Positions 1 to 6,051 of a DNA stretch of 8,483 nt are shown piece by piece. The notes below the pieces were generated by a model. The model saw nothing but the letters and a program-made list of their open reading frames with translations. It did not search any database and was not told the origin of the DNA. The DNA is from Phycisphaerae bacterium (GTDB lineage: Bacteria; Planctomycetota; Phycisphaerae; Sedimentisphaerales; SG8-4): NCBI GenBank assembly GCA_030603035.1, contig JAUVYQ010000114.1, forward strand, positions 1 to 8,483, given 5' to 3'. Numbering within the stretch: the stretch's first letter is position 1; each line of letters opens with the position of its first letter. The position numbers and the translations under genes were made by a program.

Positions 1-2
1 AA

Positions 3-125
3 CTGGAAACGCAAGTAACAATAGCAAAAGAGTTGAAGTATATACAGCAAGATAAAGAAGCTATATTACTTGAAAAGTTGGATCATATCTGCCGAATGAT
101 TTCAAATTTAATTAAAAAACTTTAA
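3..125 (+). CDS. Four-helix-bundle protein (S23/IVS-like), C-terminal fragment
   Basis: Only the last 40 codons and the TAA stop (123-125) are in the window; the gene starts upstream. The visible part is wholly helical and charged. It begins LETQVTIAKELKYI and ends with a helix closing in MISNLIKKL. This ELETQ...AKEL...I.NLIK.L pattern is typical of the C-terminal two helices of small four-helix-bundle proteins related to the 23S rRNA intervening-sequence (S23) family, usually about 115-125 residues long. Their molecular function is poorly known, and I assign none here. The stop is followed within 10 bases by the ATACGCAAT repeat tract that runs into dnaJ. The family call rests on a short fragment and is moderately sure. 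Confidence 0.6.
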   Translation: METQVTIAKELKYIQQDKEAILLEKLDHICRMISNLIKKL

Positions 126-167
126 CAATATACGCAATACGCAATACGACATACGCAATACGATATT
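126..167. repeat. ATACGCAAT tandem/dispersed repeat before dnaJ
   Basis: The whole gap between the four-helix-bundle gene and dnaJ is made of imperfect iterations of a 9-11 base unit (ATACGCAAT, ATACGACAT). Positions 135-163 are identical over 29 bases to 6697-6725, in the same plus-strand orientation, at an unrelated gene boundary. The repeat abuts the dnaJ ATG and leaves no recognisable Shine-Dalgarno sequence. I infer a dispersed intergenic repeat; its mechanism of spread is unknown. Confidence 0.75.
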
Positions 168-1160
168 ATGGCCAAGCGGGATTATTATGAAGTGCTGGGG
201 GTAAGCAAAAGCGCCTCTGCCGACGATATAAAACGCGCATATCGCCGTAAGGCAATGAAGTTTCATCCCGATAAGAACCCCGATGATAAACAGGCCGAGG
301 CCAGGTTCAAGGAATGCGCCGAGGCATACGAAGTCTTGAGCGACCACGAAAAACGCAGCCGATATGACCGGTTCGGCCACGAAGGTCTTCGCGGAATAGG
401 CATGCGTGACTACACGCATATGAGGTGGCAGGATATCGGAAGTGTATTTGAAGATATCTTTGGCTTCGACGATTTCTTCAGCGGCATCTTCGGTGGTCGC
501 GGCAGAAGAACAGCCCGCCGGGCCGGGCCCACACGCGGCTACGACCTGGAAACCACCGTCGAACTAACGCTTAACGATATCGCTCAAGGCGCCGAAAAAA
601 CCATCGAATTCACACGGCAGGATATATGCTCCGAATGCACCGGCACCGGCTGTGCTAAAGGGACAAAACCAGGCCGATGCAACACGTGCGGCGGAACCGG
701 CCGCGTCGCAAGAGGAGGCGGCTTCTTCCAGATGGTCTCGACCTGTCCGCAATGCAGAGGCAGCGGCCAAATCATCACAAGCCCCTGCAAAAAATGCAAA
801 GGCACCGGCAGAGTCCCCAAAAAAAGAAGCGTCAGCATCAAAATCCCACCAGGCGTCCACGAAGGACAGGGTATAAGGGCCGCCAATGAAGGCGAACCAG
901 GCCGAGCAGGCGGACCAAGAGGAGACCTCTATTGCTACGTCAGAATAAAACCGCACGAATTCCTCCAGCGCGACGGAAACAACCTGATTGCGGTTGTCCC
1001 CATAAGCTTTACTCAGGCCGCTCTGGGGACAACTATTGAGGTGCCAAGTCTGAACGGCACAAGAGGCCTGAAAATCCCGCCGGGCACTCAATACGGAAGC
1101 ATCTTTAGAATAAAAGGACAGGGCCTGCCGAATATCCGAACACACCGAACAGGTGACTAG
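168..1160 (+). CDS. dnaJ: Chaperone DnaJ (Hsp40), cut short by an in-frame TAG
   Basis: This is the co-chaperone that delivers unfolded cytoplasmic clients to DnaK and stimulates its ATPase. The 330 residues hold a J domain (about 4-70, HPD at 33-35), a Gly/Phe-rich linker (about 97-112), four CxxCxGxG zinc-binding motifs starting at C154, C171, C193 and C207, and most of the C-terminal substrate-binding region, ending at [16 protein letters not shown] at 1158-1160 stops the frame where homologues continue with roughly QLV. The next 50 codons still read as the expected DnaJ C-terminus, so the complete gene would be 381 codons (168-1313), a normal length. The ATG at 168 is the only start that keeps the whole J domain; no Shine-Dalgarno precedes it because a repeat abuts it. 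The truncated product would lack the end of C-terminal domain II and the dimerisation tail. Family call is certain; functionality is doubtful. Confidence 0.95.
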   Translation: MAKRDYYEVLGVSKSASADDIKRAYRRKAMKFHPDKNPDDKQAEARFKECAEAYEVLSDHEKRSRYDRFGHEGLRGIGMRDYTHMRWQDIGSVFEDIFGFDDFFSGIFGGRGRRTARRAGPTRGYDLETTVELTLNDIAQGAEKTIEFTRQDICSECTGTGCAKGTKPGRCNTCGGTGRVARGGGFFQMVSTCPQCRGSGQIITSPCKKCKGTGRVPKKRSVSIKIPPGVHEGQGIRAANEGEPGRAGGPRGDLYCYVRIKPHEFLQRDGNNLIAVVPISFTQAALGTTIEVPSLNGTRGLKIPPGTQYGSIFRIKGQGLPNIRTHRTGD

Positions 1161-1313
1161 CTCGTGCAAATCATTATTGAAACTCCCGCAAAACTAAACG
1201 CAAAACAACAGGAGCTCCTCAGAGAATTCGCCAAAACCGAAAACAAAACCGTCTTCCCCCAATCCAGAAAGTTTTTCGAGAAACTGAAAAAGTATTTTGG
1301 TAACAATCGATGA
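1161..1313 (+). pseudogene. dnaJ: C-terminal remnant of dnaJ beyond the in-frame TAG
   Basis: Directly after the TAG, in the same frame, 50 codons translate to LVQIIIETPAKLNAKQ and onward to FFEKLKKYFGNNR before TGA at 1311-1313. This matches the usual DnaJ ending (V.V.VE.P..L...Q.ELL.EF, then a helical dimerisation tail). The terminal ATGA overlap with grpE shows that the ancestral dnaJ ended here. A GTG at 1164-1166 could in principle restart translation, but no ribosome-binding site is seen. A single C-to-T change of a CAG (Gln) codon would explain the interruption. Confidence 0.85.
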
Positions 1314-1924
1314 AAAATAAAAGTAAAGAAAAACCAAAAGAACAAAAACAATCTAAGCCGACGAAAGAGATGGAAGAGCTTCGCGACAGAATAGACAATT
1401 TGCAAAAGGAAAAGGATGAGCTTTTCGGAAAGCTGCAGCGCGTCAGCGCCGACTACGCAAATTTCCAAAAACGGGTCCCCAAACAAATCGCCGACACGAT
1501 TTGTTACGAAAAGGAAAAAATAATAAAAACGCTGCTGCCGGCCCTGGATAATTTTGAATCCGCCTTAGGCGGACTCCGGAACACACACTCAGCCGAAAAC
1601 ACCGATGTGCTCATCAAGGGCGTCCGGATTATTTACGACCAGATGCTCGACATCTTAAAATCGCACGGCGTTGAGCAGATAAAGGCACTGGGTGAAAAGT
1701 TCGACCCCGTCCTGCACGAGGCAATGACACAAAAAGTCGAGCCAGAGCGGGAAGAAAACATTGTGCTCGAAGAGTTCCAGAAGGGATACAAACTCAACGG
1801 CCGGGTCATTCGGCCAACCAAAGTGATTGTCAACACGCTGCCATCAGAACAGCCGGCTCAGCAACAAGATGCAGAGTCACCAGAGCAAACAACTGAGGAA
1901 AATGAGACGACCAACGCGGAGTAA
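1310..1924 (+). CDS. grpE: Nucleotide exchange factor GrpE
   Basis: GrpE releases ADP from DnaK and so completes the DnaK-DnaJ cycle in the cytoplasm. The 204 residues show a Lys/Glu-rich N-terminus, a long coiled-coil helix (about 18-70) containing LQRVSADYANFQKRV, a four-helix-bundle part with LLPALDNFESAL (about 75-86), and the C-terminal beta domain (about 118-177) with FDPVLHEAM and the signature GYKLNGRVIRPTKVIV. A Gln/Glu/Thr-rich tail follows. Length is normal for the family. The ATG overlaps the original dnaJ TGA as ATGA, and no good Shine-Dalgarno is seen, so translation was probably coupled to dnaJ. Premature termination of dnaJ 150 bases upstream could therefore lower GrpE synthesis. 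The order dnaJ-grpE differs from the common grpE-dnaK-dnaJ; dnaK is not in the window. Confidence 0.96.
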   Translation: MKNKSKEKPKEQKQSKPTKEMEELRDRIDNLQKEKDELFGKLQRVSADYANFQKRVPKQIADTICYEKEKIIKTLLPALDNFESALGGLRNTHSAENTDVLIKGVRIIYDQMLDILKSHGVEQIKALGEKFDPVLHEAMTQKVEPEREENIVLEEFQKGYKLNGRVIRPTKVIVNTLPSEQPAQQQDAESPEQTTEENETTNAE

Positions 1925-1929
1925 TTGCT

Positions 1930-2244
1930 ATGCCAACCTACGATTATATATGTGAAAGTTGCGGATACGAGTTTGAGCGGTTTCAGTCTATAGCCGCCAG
2001 ACCCATCCGCAAATGCCCCACGTGTGGTAAAGGGAGCTTGAAACGGCTCATCGGCGCCGGCTCAGGCGTGATATTCAAAGGCACCGGTTTCTATCAAACC
2101 GATTATAGAAGCGAAAGCTACAAAAAAGCCGAAAAAAGCGAGAAAACCAAAACCGAGAAAAAGAAAACCGAGACCAAAACCAAAGATTCAAAGCCCGCTG
2201 ATAAAACCAAACCCGGCACAAAAGACAAAAAGAAACCAGCATAG
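1930..2244 (+). CDS. FmdB-family zinc-ribbon protein with Lys/Thr-rich tail
   Basis: This small protein of 104 residues starts MPTYDYICESCGYEFE and has the paired CxxC knuckles of the FmdB/CxxC_CxxC_SSSS zinc ribbon (C8, C11, C29, C32). The typical GSGVIFKGTGFYQTDYR segment follows at 45-60. Residues 65-104 are a low-complexity Lys/Thr/Glu tail without predicted fold, common in these proteins. The family's role is not settled; putative regulatory or metal-binding functions have been proposed. It begins 5 bases after the grpE stop, and GGAG at 1918-1921 (8 bases upstream) overlaps the grpE end, so it belongs to the dnaJ-grpE transcription unit. It ends in TAG, which shows TAG is a normal stop in this genome. 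Confidence 0.9.
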   Translation: MPTYDYICESCGYEFERFQSIAARPIRKCPTCGKGSLKRLIGAGSGVIFKGTGFYQTDYRSESYKKAEKSEKTKTEKKKTETKTKDSKPADKTKPGTKDKKKPA

Positions 2245-2249
2245 TCAGT

Positions 2250-2339
2250 TTATCTTATCAGCTCGGCGATTTGTTTGAATTGCGGATGTTCAGATGTCTT
2301 TATAAGTTCAAATAAAGCCCCTGCCGTAGAGTCAATCCG
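2250..2339 (-). other. In-frame, protein-like extension beyond the anti-sigma stop
   Basis: Reading the minus strand past the anti-sigma TAA (2342-2340), the same frame stays open for 29 codons (starting RIDSTAGALFEL, ending QFKQIAELIR) to a TAA at 2252-2250. That end lies 5 bases from the convergent fmdB stop. The translation is amphipathic and helix-like and fills the intergenic gap almost exactly. It has no start codon of its own. It could be the lost C-terminus of an originally longer anti-sigma protein, or chance: a 29-codon open stretch is not rare. Confidence 0.35.
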
Positions 2340-3176
2340 TTATTTGCTGCCTCCAACCACAATCGTCAGACGCACTTTTTTGCCCTCTTGCAGACCGGGC
2401 TTTTCAATAGATTCTTTACCCGTCAAGTCGGGCTTCGGTAGCATCAAGTCTCCGACAATCTCGGCAAACCGCTCGGCGCTAACACCGTCAAATATCTTCT
2501 CGTTGCCGACCTGTCCGGTCTCAACCACCAGCTTTGTCTCTTCCCACATACTACCCAAATCGATCAAGAGTGAATTTAAGTCTTCTCGATTGCAGCTTAA
2601 AGCGTATTCGGTTTTGCCCGCCCGGAGTGTAGAGCTGCTGCAATCTAAAAGCTTGTCCTCAATCGCCTTGTTGATAAATCCGTTAACCGCAATCACATTG
2701 CTTGTCTTCAGCTCAAGCCTGCGATGGGACCCAGCCGCAAGCACGCGGACCTCGGCAGTTGGCCTCTCCGGACCACTTACAGGGGCAAAAATCGTATAAA
2801 CTACGGCCGACAAAATAGCTACCAGCCCAATCATAGCAGCGGCGGCCAAAACCTTGCGAACCAGCAAATGCCTCGTACCTGCCCGCTCATCCAGCCCCTC
2901 GAAGGGGCGGGGCTCGTCGAAACGTTCGGCTCGCCGACCCAACAGTGTCTTTCTTTCCAGTGAAGCTTTTATCTCTTCGGCCATCTCAACCGGGGCCTCG
3001 GCACGAGGCAAAGAGCCGACCAACATTTTACTCTTCTGAAGTTCCCGAAGCCGCTGTGCAATTCGCGCATCATGTGCTATCAGCCGTTCAACCTCAGTCG
3101 CCTCTCTCTGCGTCAGCTCTCCGTCAATGAAGCTATTCAGCAATTCTTCGATATTTTGTTCTTCTCTCTGGTTCAT
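2340..3176 (-). CDS. Membrane-anchored anti-sigma factor
   Basis: The partner of the upstream ECF sigma factor, predicted to hold it inactive at the membrane until a signal arrives. Residues 9-57 are an anti-sigma domain of the 'LLNSFIDGELTQREATEVE' type, without the Cys/His zinc set. A basic linker (about 72-108) leads to one transmembrane helix (about 109-130, VLAAAAMIGLVAIL onward), leaving a 148-residue extracytoplasmic domain with no recognised sensor fold. The ATG shares one base with the sigma stop (TAATG at 3176), and GGAGG lies 10 bases upstream inside the sigma gene, giving a coupled pair. The frame ends in TAA, but protein-like sequence continues for 29 codons beyond it. The anti-sigma role follows from the N-terminal motif, topology and gene pairing; the signal sensed is unknown. 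Confidence 0.82.
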   Translation of the reverse strand: MNQREEQNIEELLNSFIDGELTQREATEVERLIAHDARIAQRLRELQKSKMLVGSLPRAEAPVEMAEEIKASLERKTLLGRRAERFDEPRPFEGLDERAGTRHLLVRKVLAAAAMIGLVAILSAVVYTIFAPVSGPERPTAEVRVLAAGSHRRLELKTSNVIAVNGFINKAIEDKLLDCSSSTLRAGKTEYALSCNREDLNSLLIDLGSMWEETKLVVETGQVGNEKIFDGVSAERFAEIVGDLMLPKPDLTGKESIEKPGLQEGKKVRLTIVVGGSK

Positions 3177-3775
3177 TACAAAATGGCCTCCATAATCTCT
3201 CTCAGATTGCTCCTGGCCCTGCTCAATCTGCTTCTGACCGTGCCCAATTCAACATCCAGCACCTTCGCAATCTGAGCATAATTCATACCCTCAATATCCC
3301 GCAGGACGACCACCGTTCTTTGCGCATCACCCAATTTCATCAGCGCGCCTGCGACTATTTCGCACAGCTCCTTGTTCGCAGCCACCGCCGCCGGGTCAGG
3401 CGAGCTGTCATCGTTCAAAAACTCCTTCAACTGCTGCCTTGCCTGCCCGTAGTGTTCATCGTCCTCGGCATCCAGGCTCTTGAGCCCGAGCCTGCCGCTT
3501 CTCTGGCAGTAATTCAAAGTCAAATTAACCGCTATTCTAAACGCCCAGGTATAAAAACCGCTTCTGCCCTCGAATTTGTCTATATTCTCTATTACTTTGA
3601 CAAATGTTTCCTGCGTAAGTTCCGCAGCATCGTCAGCGTTTGCACATATCTTCAGTATGACGTTATAGATGCGATTCTGATACTTAAGTATCAGCCGCTC
3701 CATCGCCGCAGAATCGCCCTGCCGGCACCGCTCGACCAGCACGGCATCATCGATGTTGATATTCTCCGATTGCAC
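3176..3775 (-). CDS. ECF-type RNA polymerase sigma factor (RpoE-like)
   Basis: A sigma-70 family regulator of the extracytoplasmic-function class, directing RNA polymerase to stress promoters. From the GTG start (199 residues), region 2 spans about 15-90 with the DDAAELTQETFVKVIENI core and FYTWAFRIAVNLTLNY. A variable acidic linker (about 100-130) replaces region 3. Region 4 (about 140-195) holds LRDIEGMNYAQIAKVL and GTVRSRLSRAR, the -35-binding helix-turn-helix. I chose GTG at 3775 because GAGGAG (3788-3783) lies 7 bases in front; a TTG at 3790 would overlap that site and add only five residues. It is coupled to the anti-sigma gene and preceded by a sigma-E-like promoter, suggesting autoregulation. 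Confidence 0.92.
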   Translation of the reverse strand: MQSENINIDDAVLVERCRQGDSAAMERLILKYQNRIYNVILKICANADDAAELTQETFVKVIENIDKFEGRSGFYTWAFRIAVNLTLNYCQRSGRLGLKSLDAEDDEHYGQARQQLKEFLNDDSSPDPAAVAANKELCEIVAGALMKLGDAQRTVVVLRDIEGMNYAQIAKVLDVELGTVRSRLSRARSNLREIMEAIL

Positions 3776-3790
3776 GCCTTTTCTCCTCAA

Positions 3791-3818
3791 TTAGACCGAT
3801 ATTGCCCCAAAAAGTTCC
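3791..3818 (-). promoter_or_regulatory. Candidate ECF (sigma-E-like) autoregulatory promoter
   Basis: On the minus strand, GGAACTT (3818-3812) matches the classical sigma-E -35 element, and GGTCTAA (3797-3791), 14 bases on, resembles its -10 (GGTCAAA/TCTGA). The spacer is one or two bases shorter than usual. Transcription would begin around 3784-3786, within or next to the Shine-Dalgarno of the sigma gene, so the leader would be extremely short. Position in front of an ECF gene supports the call. Confidence 0.5.
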
Positions 3819-3854
3819 TGTAAAAATAGGCAAAATAGAGCCAAACCGAAGGAT

Positions 3855-3883
3855 ATAATCGCAGATTATGGCTTCTTGGTCAA
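3855..3883 (-). promoter_or_regulatory. Possible housekeeping promoter for the sigma gene
   Basis: The minus strand shows TTGACC (3883-3878), a 17-base spacer, then GATTAT (3860-3855), which are 5/6 and 4/6 matches to sigma-70 elements. It lies about 80 bases upstream of the sigma start and could supply basal transcription. It is weak, and chance is possible. Confidence 0.25.
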
Positions 3884-4012
3884 AGTTTTTTCTTACCGGA
3901 CGCTTGGTTGGTGATTTATGTTGAATTACAACTGAATAATATGGCTCACCGAACTTTTGGCATTTCATTACACAGTACGCAACAGGGTTTCCCGTGCATC
4001 ATGGGCTATACG

Positions 4013-4534
4013 CTATTTTGTGCATTTAATGGTAAATTCAGCCGAAAGACGCCGGCCGCTTGGGCACAGACAGGTCGCTTGCAATACGTAGCTTTGACCG
4101 CTTTGCGGCTCGAAACCCAGATTGAATTCGTAAGCCCTTAAAAAGTCCCGCCAGTGGTTGTTGTTCTCAACCGCATCAATCAAATCAATATCCGGCCAGA
4201 TGGTAATTCTCCTGCCCTTCTCATCAGCAGAGCGCTCGACATATTCGTACAACTCAAACCGAAACACCCCCGGCCACTTTTCCTGACAGCCAAACGAGTC
4301 CAGCAAACTCACATAGACATTTATCTTTGACGTTTCTTCGGCCTCACCGGCATCAACAAATTCAGTCAACGGCATGATATCGATTTTCACCGGATTATAT
4401 GGACTATACGCAGAAAGCAAATCAGAACGATTATCACCCCGAGGAGGCGATTCTGTTGGCGCCGGCTCACAACCGCACTCGACCAGAAGCAATACAAAGA
4501 AAAACATCTGCAATACTATGGCAACCACTTTCAT
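4013..4534 (-). CDS. Small probable lipoprotein of unknown function
   Basis: I do not recognise this family by name. The 173 residues begin with a signal-peptide-like segment (MKVVAIVLQMFFFVLLLVECGC), and a cysteine follows the hydrophobic core at 20 or 22. Neither is a canonical lipobox, since C20 has Glu at -1 and C22 has Glu at -3, so lipidation is likely but not assured. A Pro/Ser-rich spacer (24-32) follows, then a mature domain rich in aromatic residues with alternating polar and hydrophobic positions (VKIDIMPLTEF, INVYVSLLDSF, GVFRFELYEYV, YVLQATCLCPSG), suggesting a beta-sandwich. The gene ends in TAG. It lies downstream of ribBA on the same strand; without the repeat insertion at 4539-4784 it would follow ribBA by 3 nt, so it was probably once co-transcribed. 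Confidence 0.75.
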   Translation of the reverse strand: MKVVAIVLQMFFFVLLLVECGCEPAPTESPPRGDNRSDLLSAYSPYNPVKIDIMPLTEFVDAGEAEETSKINVYVSLLDSFGCQEKWPGVFRFELYEYVERSADEKGRRITIWPDIDLIDAVENNNHWRDFLRAYEFNLGFEPQSGQSYVLQATCLCPSGRRLSAEFTIKCTK

Positions 4535-4538
4535 AAAC

Positions 4539-4784
4539 TACAAATCCTCATCTCCACCGCTGAGTCCGCCAAGAAATTCAAATATCAAAAATAAAATATC
4601 AAAGTTACACTGCAAAATGCAAAATCGAGATGTCATTGCGAACTCAAACGAAGTGAGGGCGTAGCAATCTTGAGAGTGCTTCGTTGCTGCGCTCCTCGCA
4701 ATGACACTTTGTGTCATTTTTGAATTTTGCTTTGTCATTTTGCATTTTGATTTTTAATTTTTGCTTTGATTACAAATCCTCATC
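4539..4784. mobile_element. MITE-like insertion bounded by 14-bp direct repeats
   Basis: Identical copies of TACAAATCCTCATC lie at 4539-4552 and 4771-4784. The second copy is the 3' end of ribBA (codons DEDL plus the first two bases of its stop). The 218 bases between hold nested inverted repeats: an outer pair CAAAATGCAAAAT (4613-4625) with ATTTTGCATTTTG (4737-4749), and an inner pair TGTCATTGCGA (4631-4641) with TCGCAATGACA (4696-4706). Deleting the segment with one repeat copy leaves GATGAGGATTTGTAGTTTATG on the minus strand: a ribBA stop followed 3 nt later by the lipoprotein ATG, with GAGG as its ribosome-binding site. No terminal inverted repeats and no transposase are seen. A non-autonomous insertion with duplicated ends is inferred. 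Confidence 0.5.
4631..4706. repeat. Head-to-head GTCATTGCGA palindromic repeat pair
   Basis: Two copies of a GTCATTGCGA-headed repeat face each other. The arms 4631-4641 and 4696-4706 are perfect 11-bp complements, and AACGAAG (4647-4653) pairs with CTTCGTT (4679-4685) inside. Each copy also carries the GCAATC-type tail element. An adjacent perfect 8-bp hairpin with a 3-base loop (4700-4718) overlaps the right arm and would compete with it. A solo relative occurs at 7684-7721. The layout resembles REP doublets (REPINs). Confidence 0.7.
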
Positions 4785-6011
4785 GAGCATATGGCCGAGA
4801 TGATATTTCTTCGCTCGCAAATAGTCAACGTTGTGCTTGCTCGGCTCAGCCATCAGTGGTATTTGCTCAACAATCTTTATCCCATAAACCTCAAGCCGGC
4901 TTATCTTCTTGGGATTGTTGGTCAGTATCCGTATCTTCCTCAGCCCCAAATCGCGACAGATTTGAGCACCAATTCCATAATCCCGCTTGTCAGCCGTAAA
5001 GCCCAGCTTCAAATTCGCCTCAACCGTATCAAGGCCCTCCTCCTGAAGCTTATAAGCCCGCAGTTTATTCATCAGCCCGATACCTCTGCCCTCCTGCCGC
5101 AGATAAATCAAAGCCCCTTTGCCGGCCTCTTCAATCATCTTCATCGCAGTTATCAATTGATAGCCGCATTCGCACCGCTGCGAATGAAACAAATCCCCGG
5201 TCATACATTCCGAATGCACCCTCACCAGCACCGGCTCATCGTGCTCGATAGCTTTGCCGTGCTCATCAAGCGACCCAACGCCGCCCTTGCACAACGCCAG
5301 ATGCGGCTCGTCGGAAGTTATACTCTCATAGCCAATCAGCTCAAATTCCCCGTAGTCGGTAGGCAAATTCACGCACTCAACACGCTTGATTTGGCTCTCA
5401 CGCTGCAGGCGGTATTCGATGAGCTTGGCGATTGAAGCAATTTTCAGTTTGTGTTTTTCGCAGAATTTCAACAACTCCGGCACTCGCGCCATCGTGCCGT
5501 CCTCATTCATAATCTCACATATAACACCCGCCGGCGTCAATCCCGCCAATCGTGTCAAATCAACCGCCCCCTCGGTCTGTCCCGCTCGAACCAGTATTCC
5601 GCCTTCACGAGCACGCAGCGGAAATACATGACCCGGACGAGCAAGGTCAGCGGCTTTAGCATCGCCAGCTATCGCAACCTGAACCGTCTGTGCCCTGTCA
5701 GCAGCGCTGATACCGGTCTTTATCCCCTCAGCTGCGTCAATACTGACCGTAAAAGCCGTCCCAAACCGGGCCGTATTATCAACCGTCTGCGGATACAGAC
5801 CAAGCGAATCACATTTCTCAGCCGTCAACGGCAGGCAAATAAGACCCCGACCGAACTTGGCCATAAAGTTAATAATCTCCGCCGTCACCTTCTCAGCCGC
5901 GCAAACAAGGTCTCCTTCGTTCTCACGGTCTTCAGCATCAACAAGGACAATCATTTTGCCCTGCCGAAGCTCTTTCAGAACTTCCGCTATTTCGCTGAAT
6001 TCTATTGCCAT
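4770..6011 (-). CDS. ribBA: Bifunctional RibBA: DHBP synthase / GTP cyclohydrolase II
   Basis: This cytoplasmic enzyme makes both precursors of riboflavin: 3,4-dihydroxy-2-butanone 4-phosphate from ribulose 5-phosphate (RibB part), and the diaminopyrimidine from GTP (RibA part). Residues 1-205 are the RibB domain with VDAEDRENEGDL (24-35), the acidic metal site, DAAEGIKTGISAADR (92-106) and RPGHVFPLRAREGG (125-138). Residues about 208-404 are the RibA domain with the zinc cysteines C269, C280 and C282 (SECMTGDLFHSQRCECG), RQEGRGIGL (305-313) and the DYGIGAQI motif (344-351). All key residues I could check are present; 413 residues is a normal length. The ATG at 6011 has only a weak upstream site. 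It follows pgsA by 40 nt. Its last codons are duplicated in the downstream insertion. Confidence 0.97.
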   Translation of the reverse strand: MAIEFSEIAEVLKELRQGKMIVLVDAEDRENEGDLVCAAEKVTAEIINFMAKFGRGLICLPLTAEKCDSLGLYPQTVDNTARFGTAFTVSIDAAEGIKTGISAADRAQTVQVAIAGDAKAADLARPGHVFPLRAREGGILVRAGQTEGAVDLTRLAGLTPAGVICEIMNEDGTMARVPELLKFCEKHKLKIASIAKLIEYRLQRESQIKRVECVNLPTDYGEFELIGYESITSDEPHLALCKGGVGSLDEHGKAIEHDEPVLVRVHSECMTGDLFHSQRCECGYQLITAMKMIEEAGKGALIYLRQEGRGIGLMNKLRAYKLQEEGLDTVEANLKLGFTADKRDYGIGAQICRDLGLRKIRILTNNPKKISRLEVYGIKIVEQIPLMAEPSKHNVDYLRAKKYHLGHMLDEDL

Positions 6012-6051
6012 TTATCGTATCCCGAACGGGCCGCGAGCAACGGGGCACAAG

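Noticed and set aside
564..1169. Long minus-strand open frame opposite dnaJ (201 codons)
   Set aside because: Shadow of the dnaJ coding frame; no domain, no ribosome-binding site, and composition reflects the opposite strand.
4700..4721. Hairpin followed by a T-run on the plus strand, resembling an intrinsic terminator
   Set aside because: No plus-strand gene lies upstream, and on the minus strand the hairpin is not followed by a T-run; it is better read as part of the repeat element.
4538..4738. Minus-strand 66-codon open frame ending in GDEDL
   Set aside because: It translates the repeat insertion; the DEDL ending comes from the 14-bp duplication of the ribBA terminus, not from a real gene.
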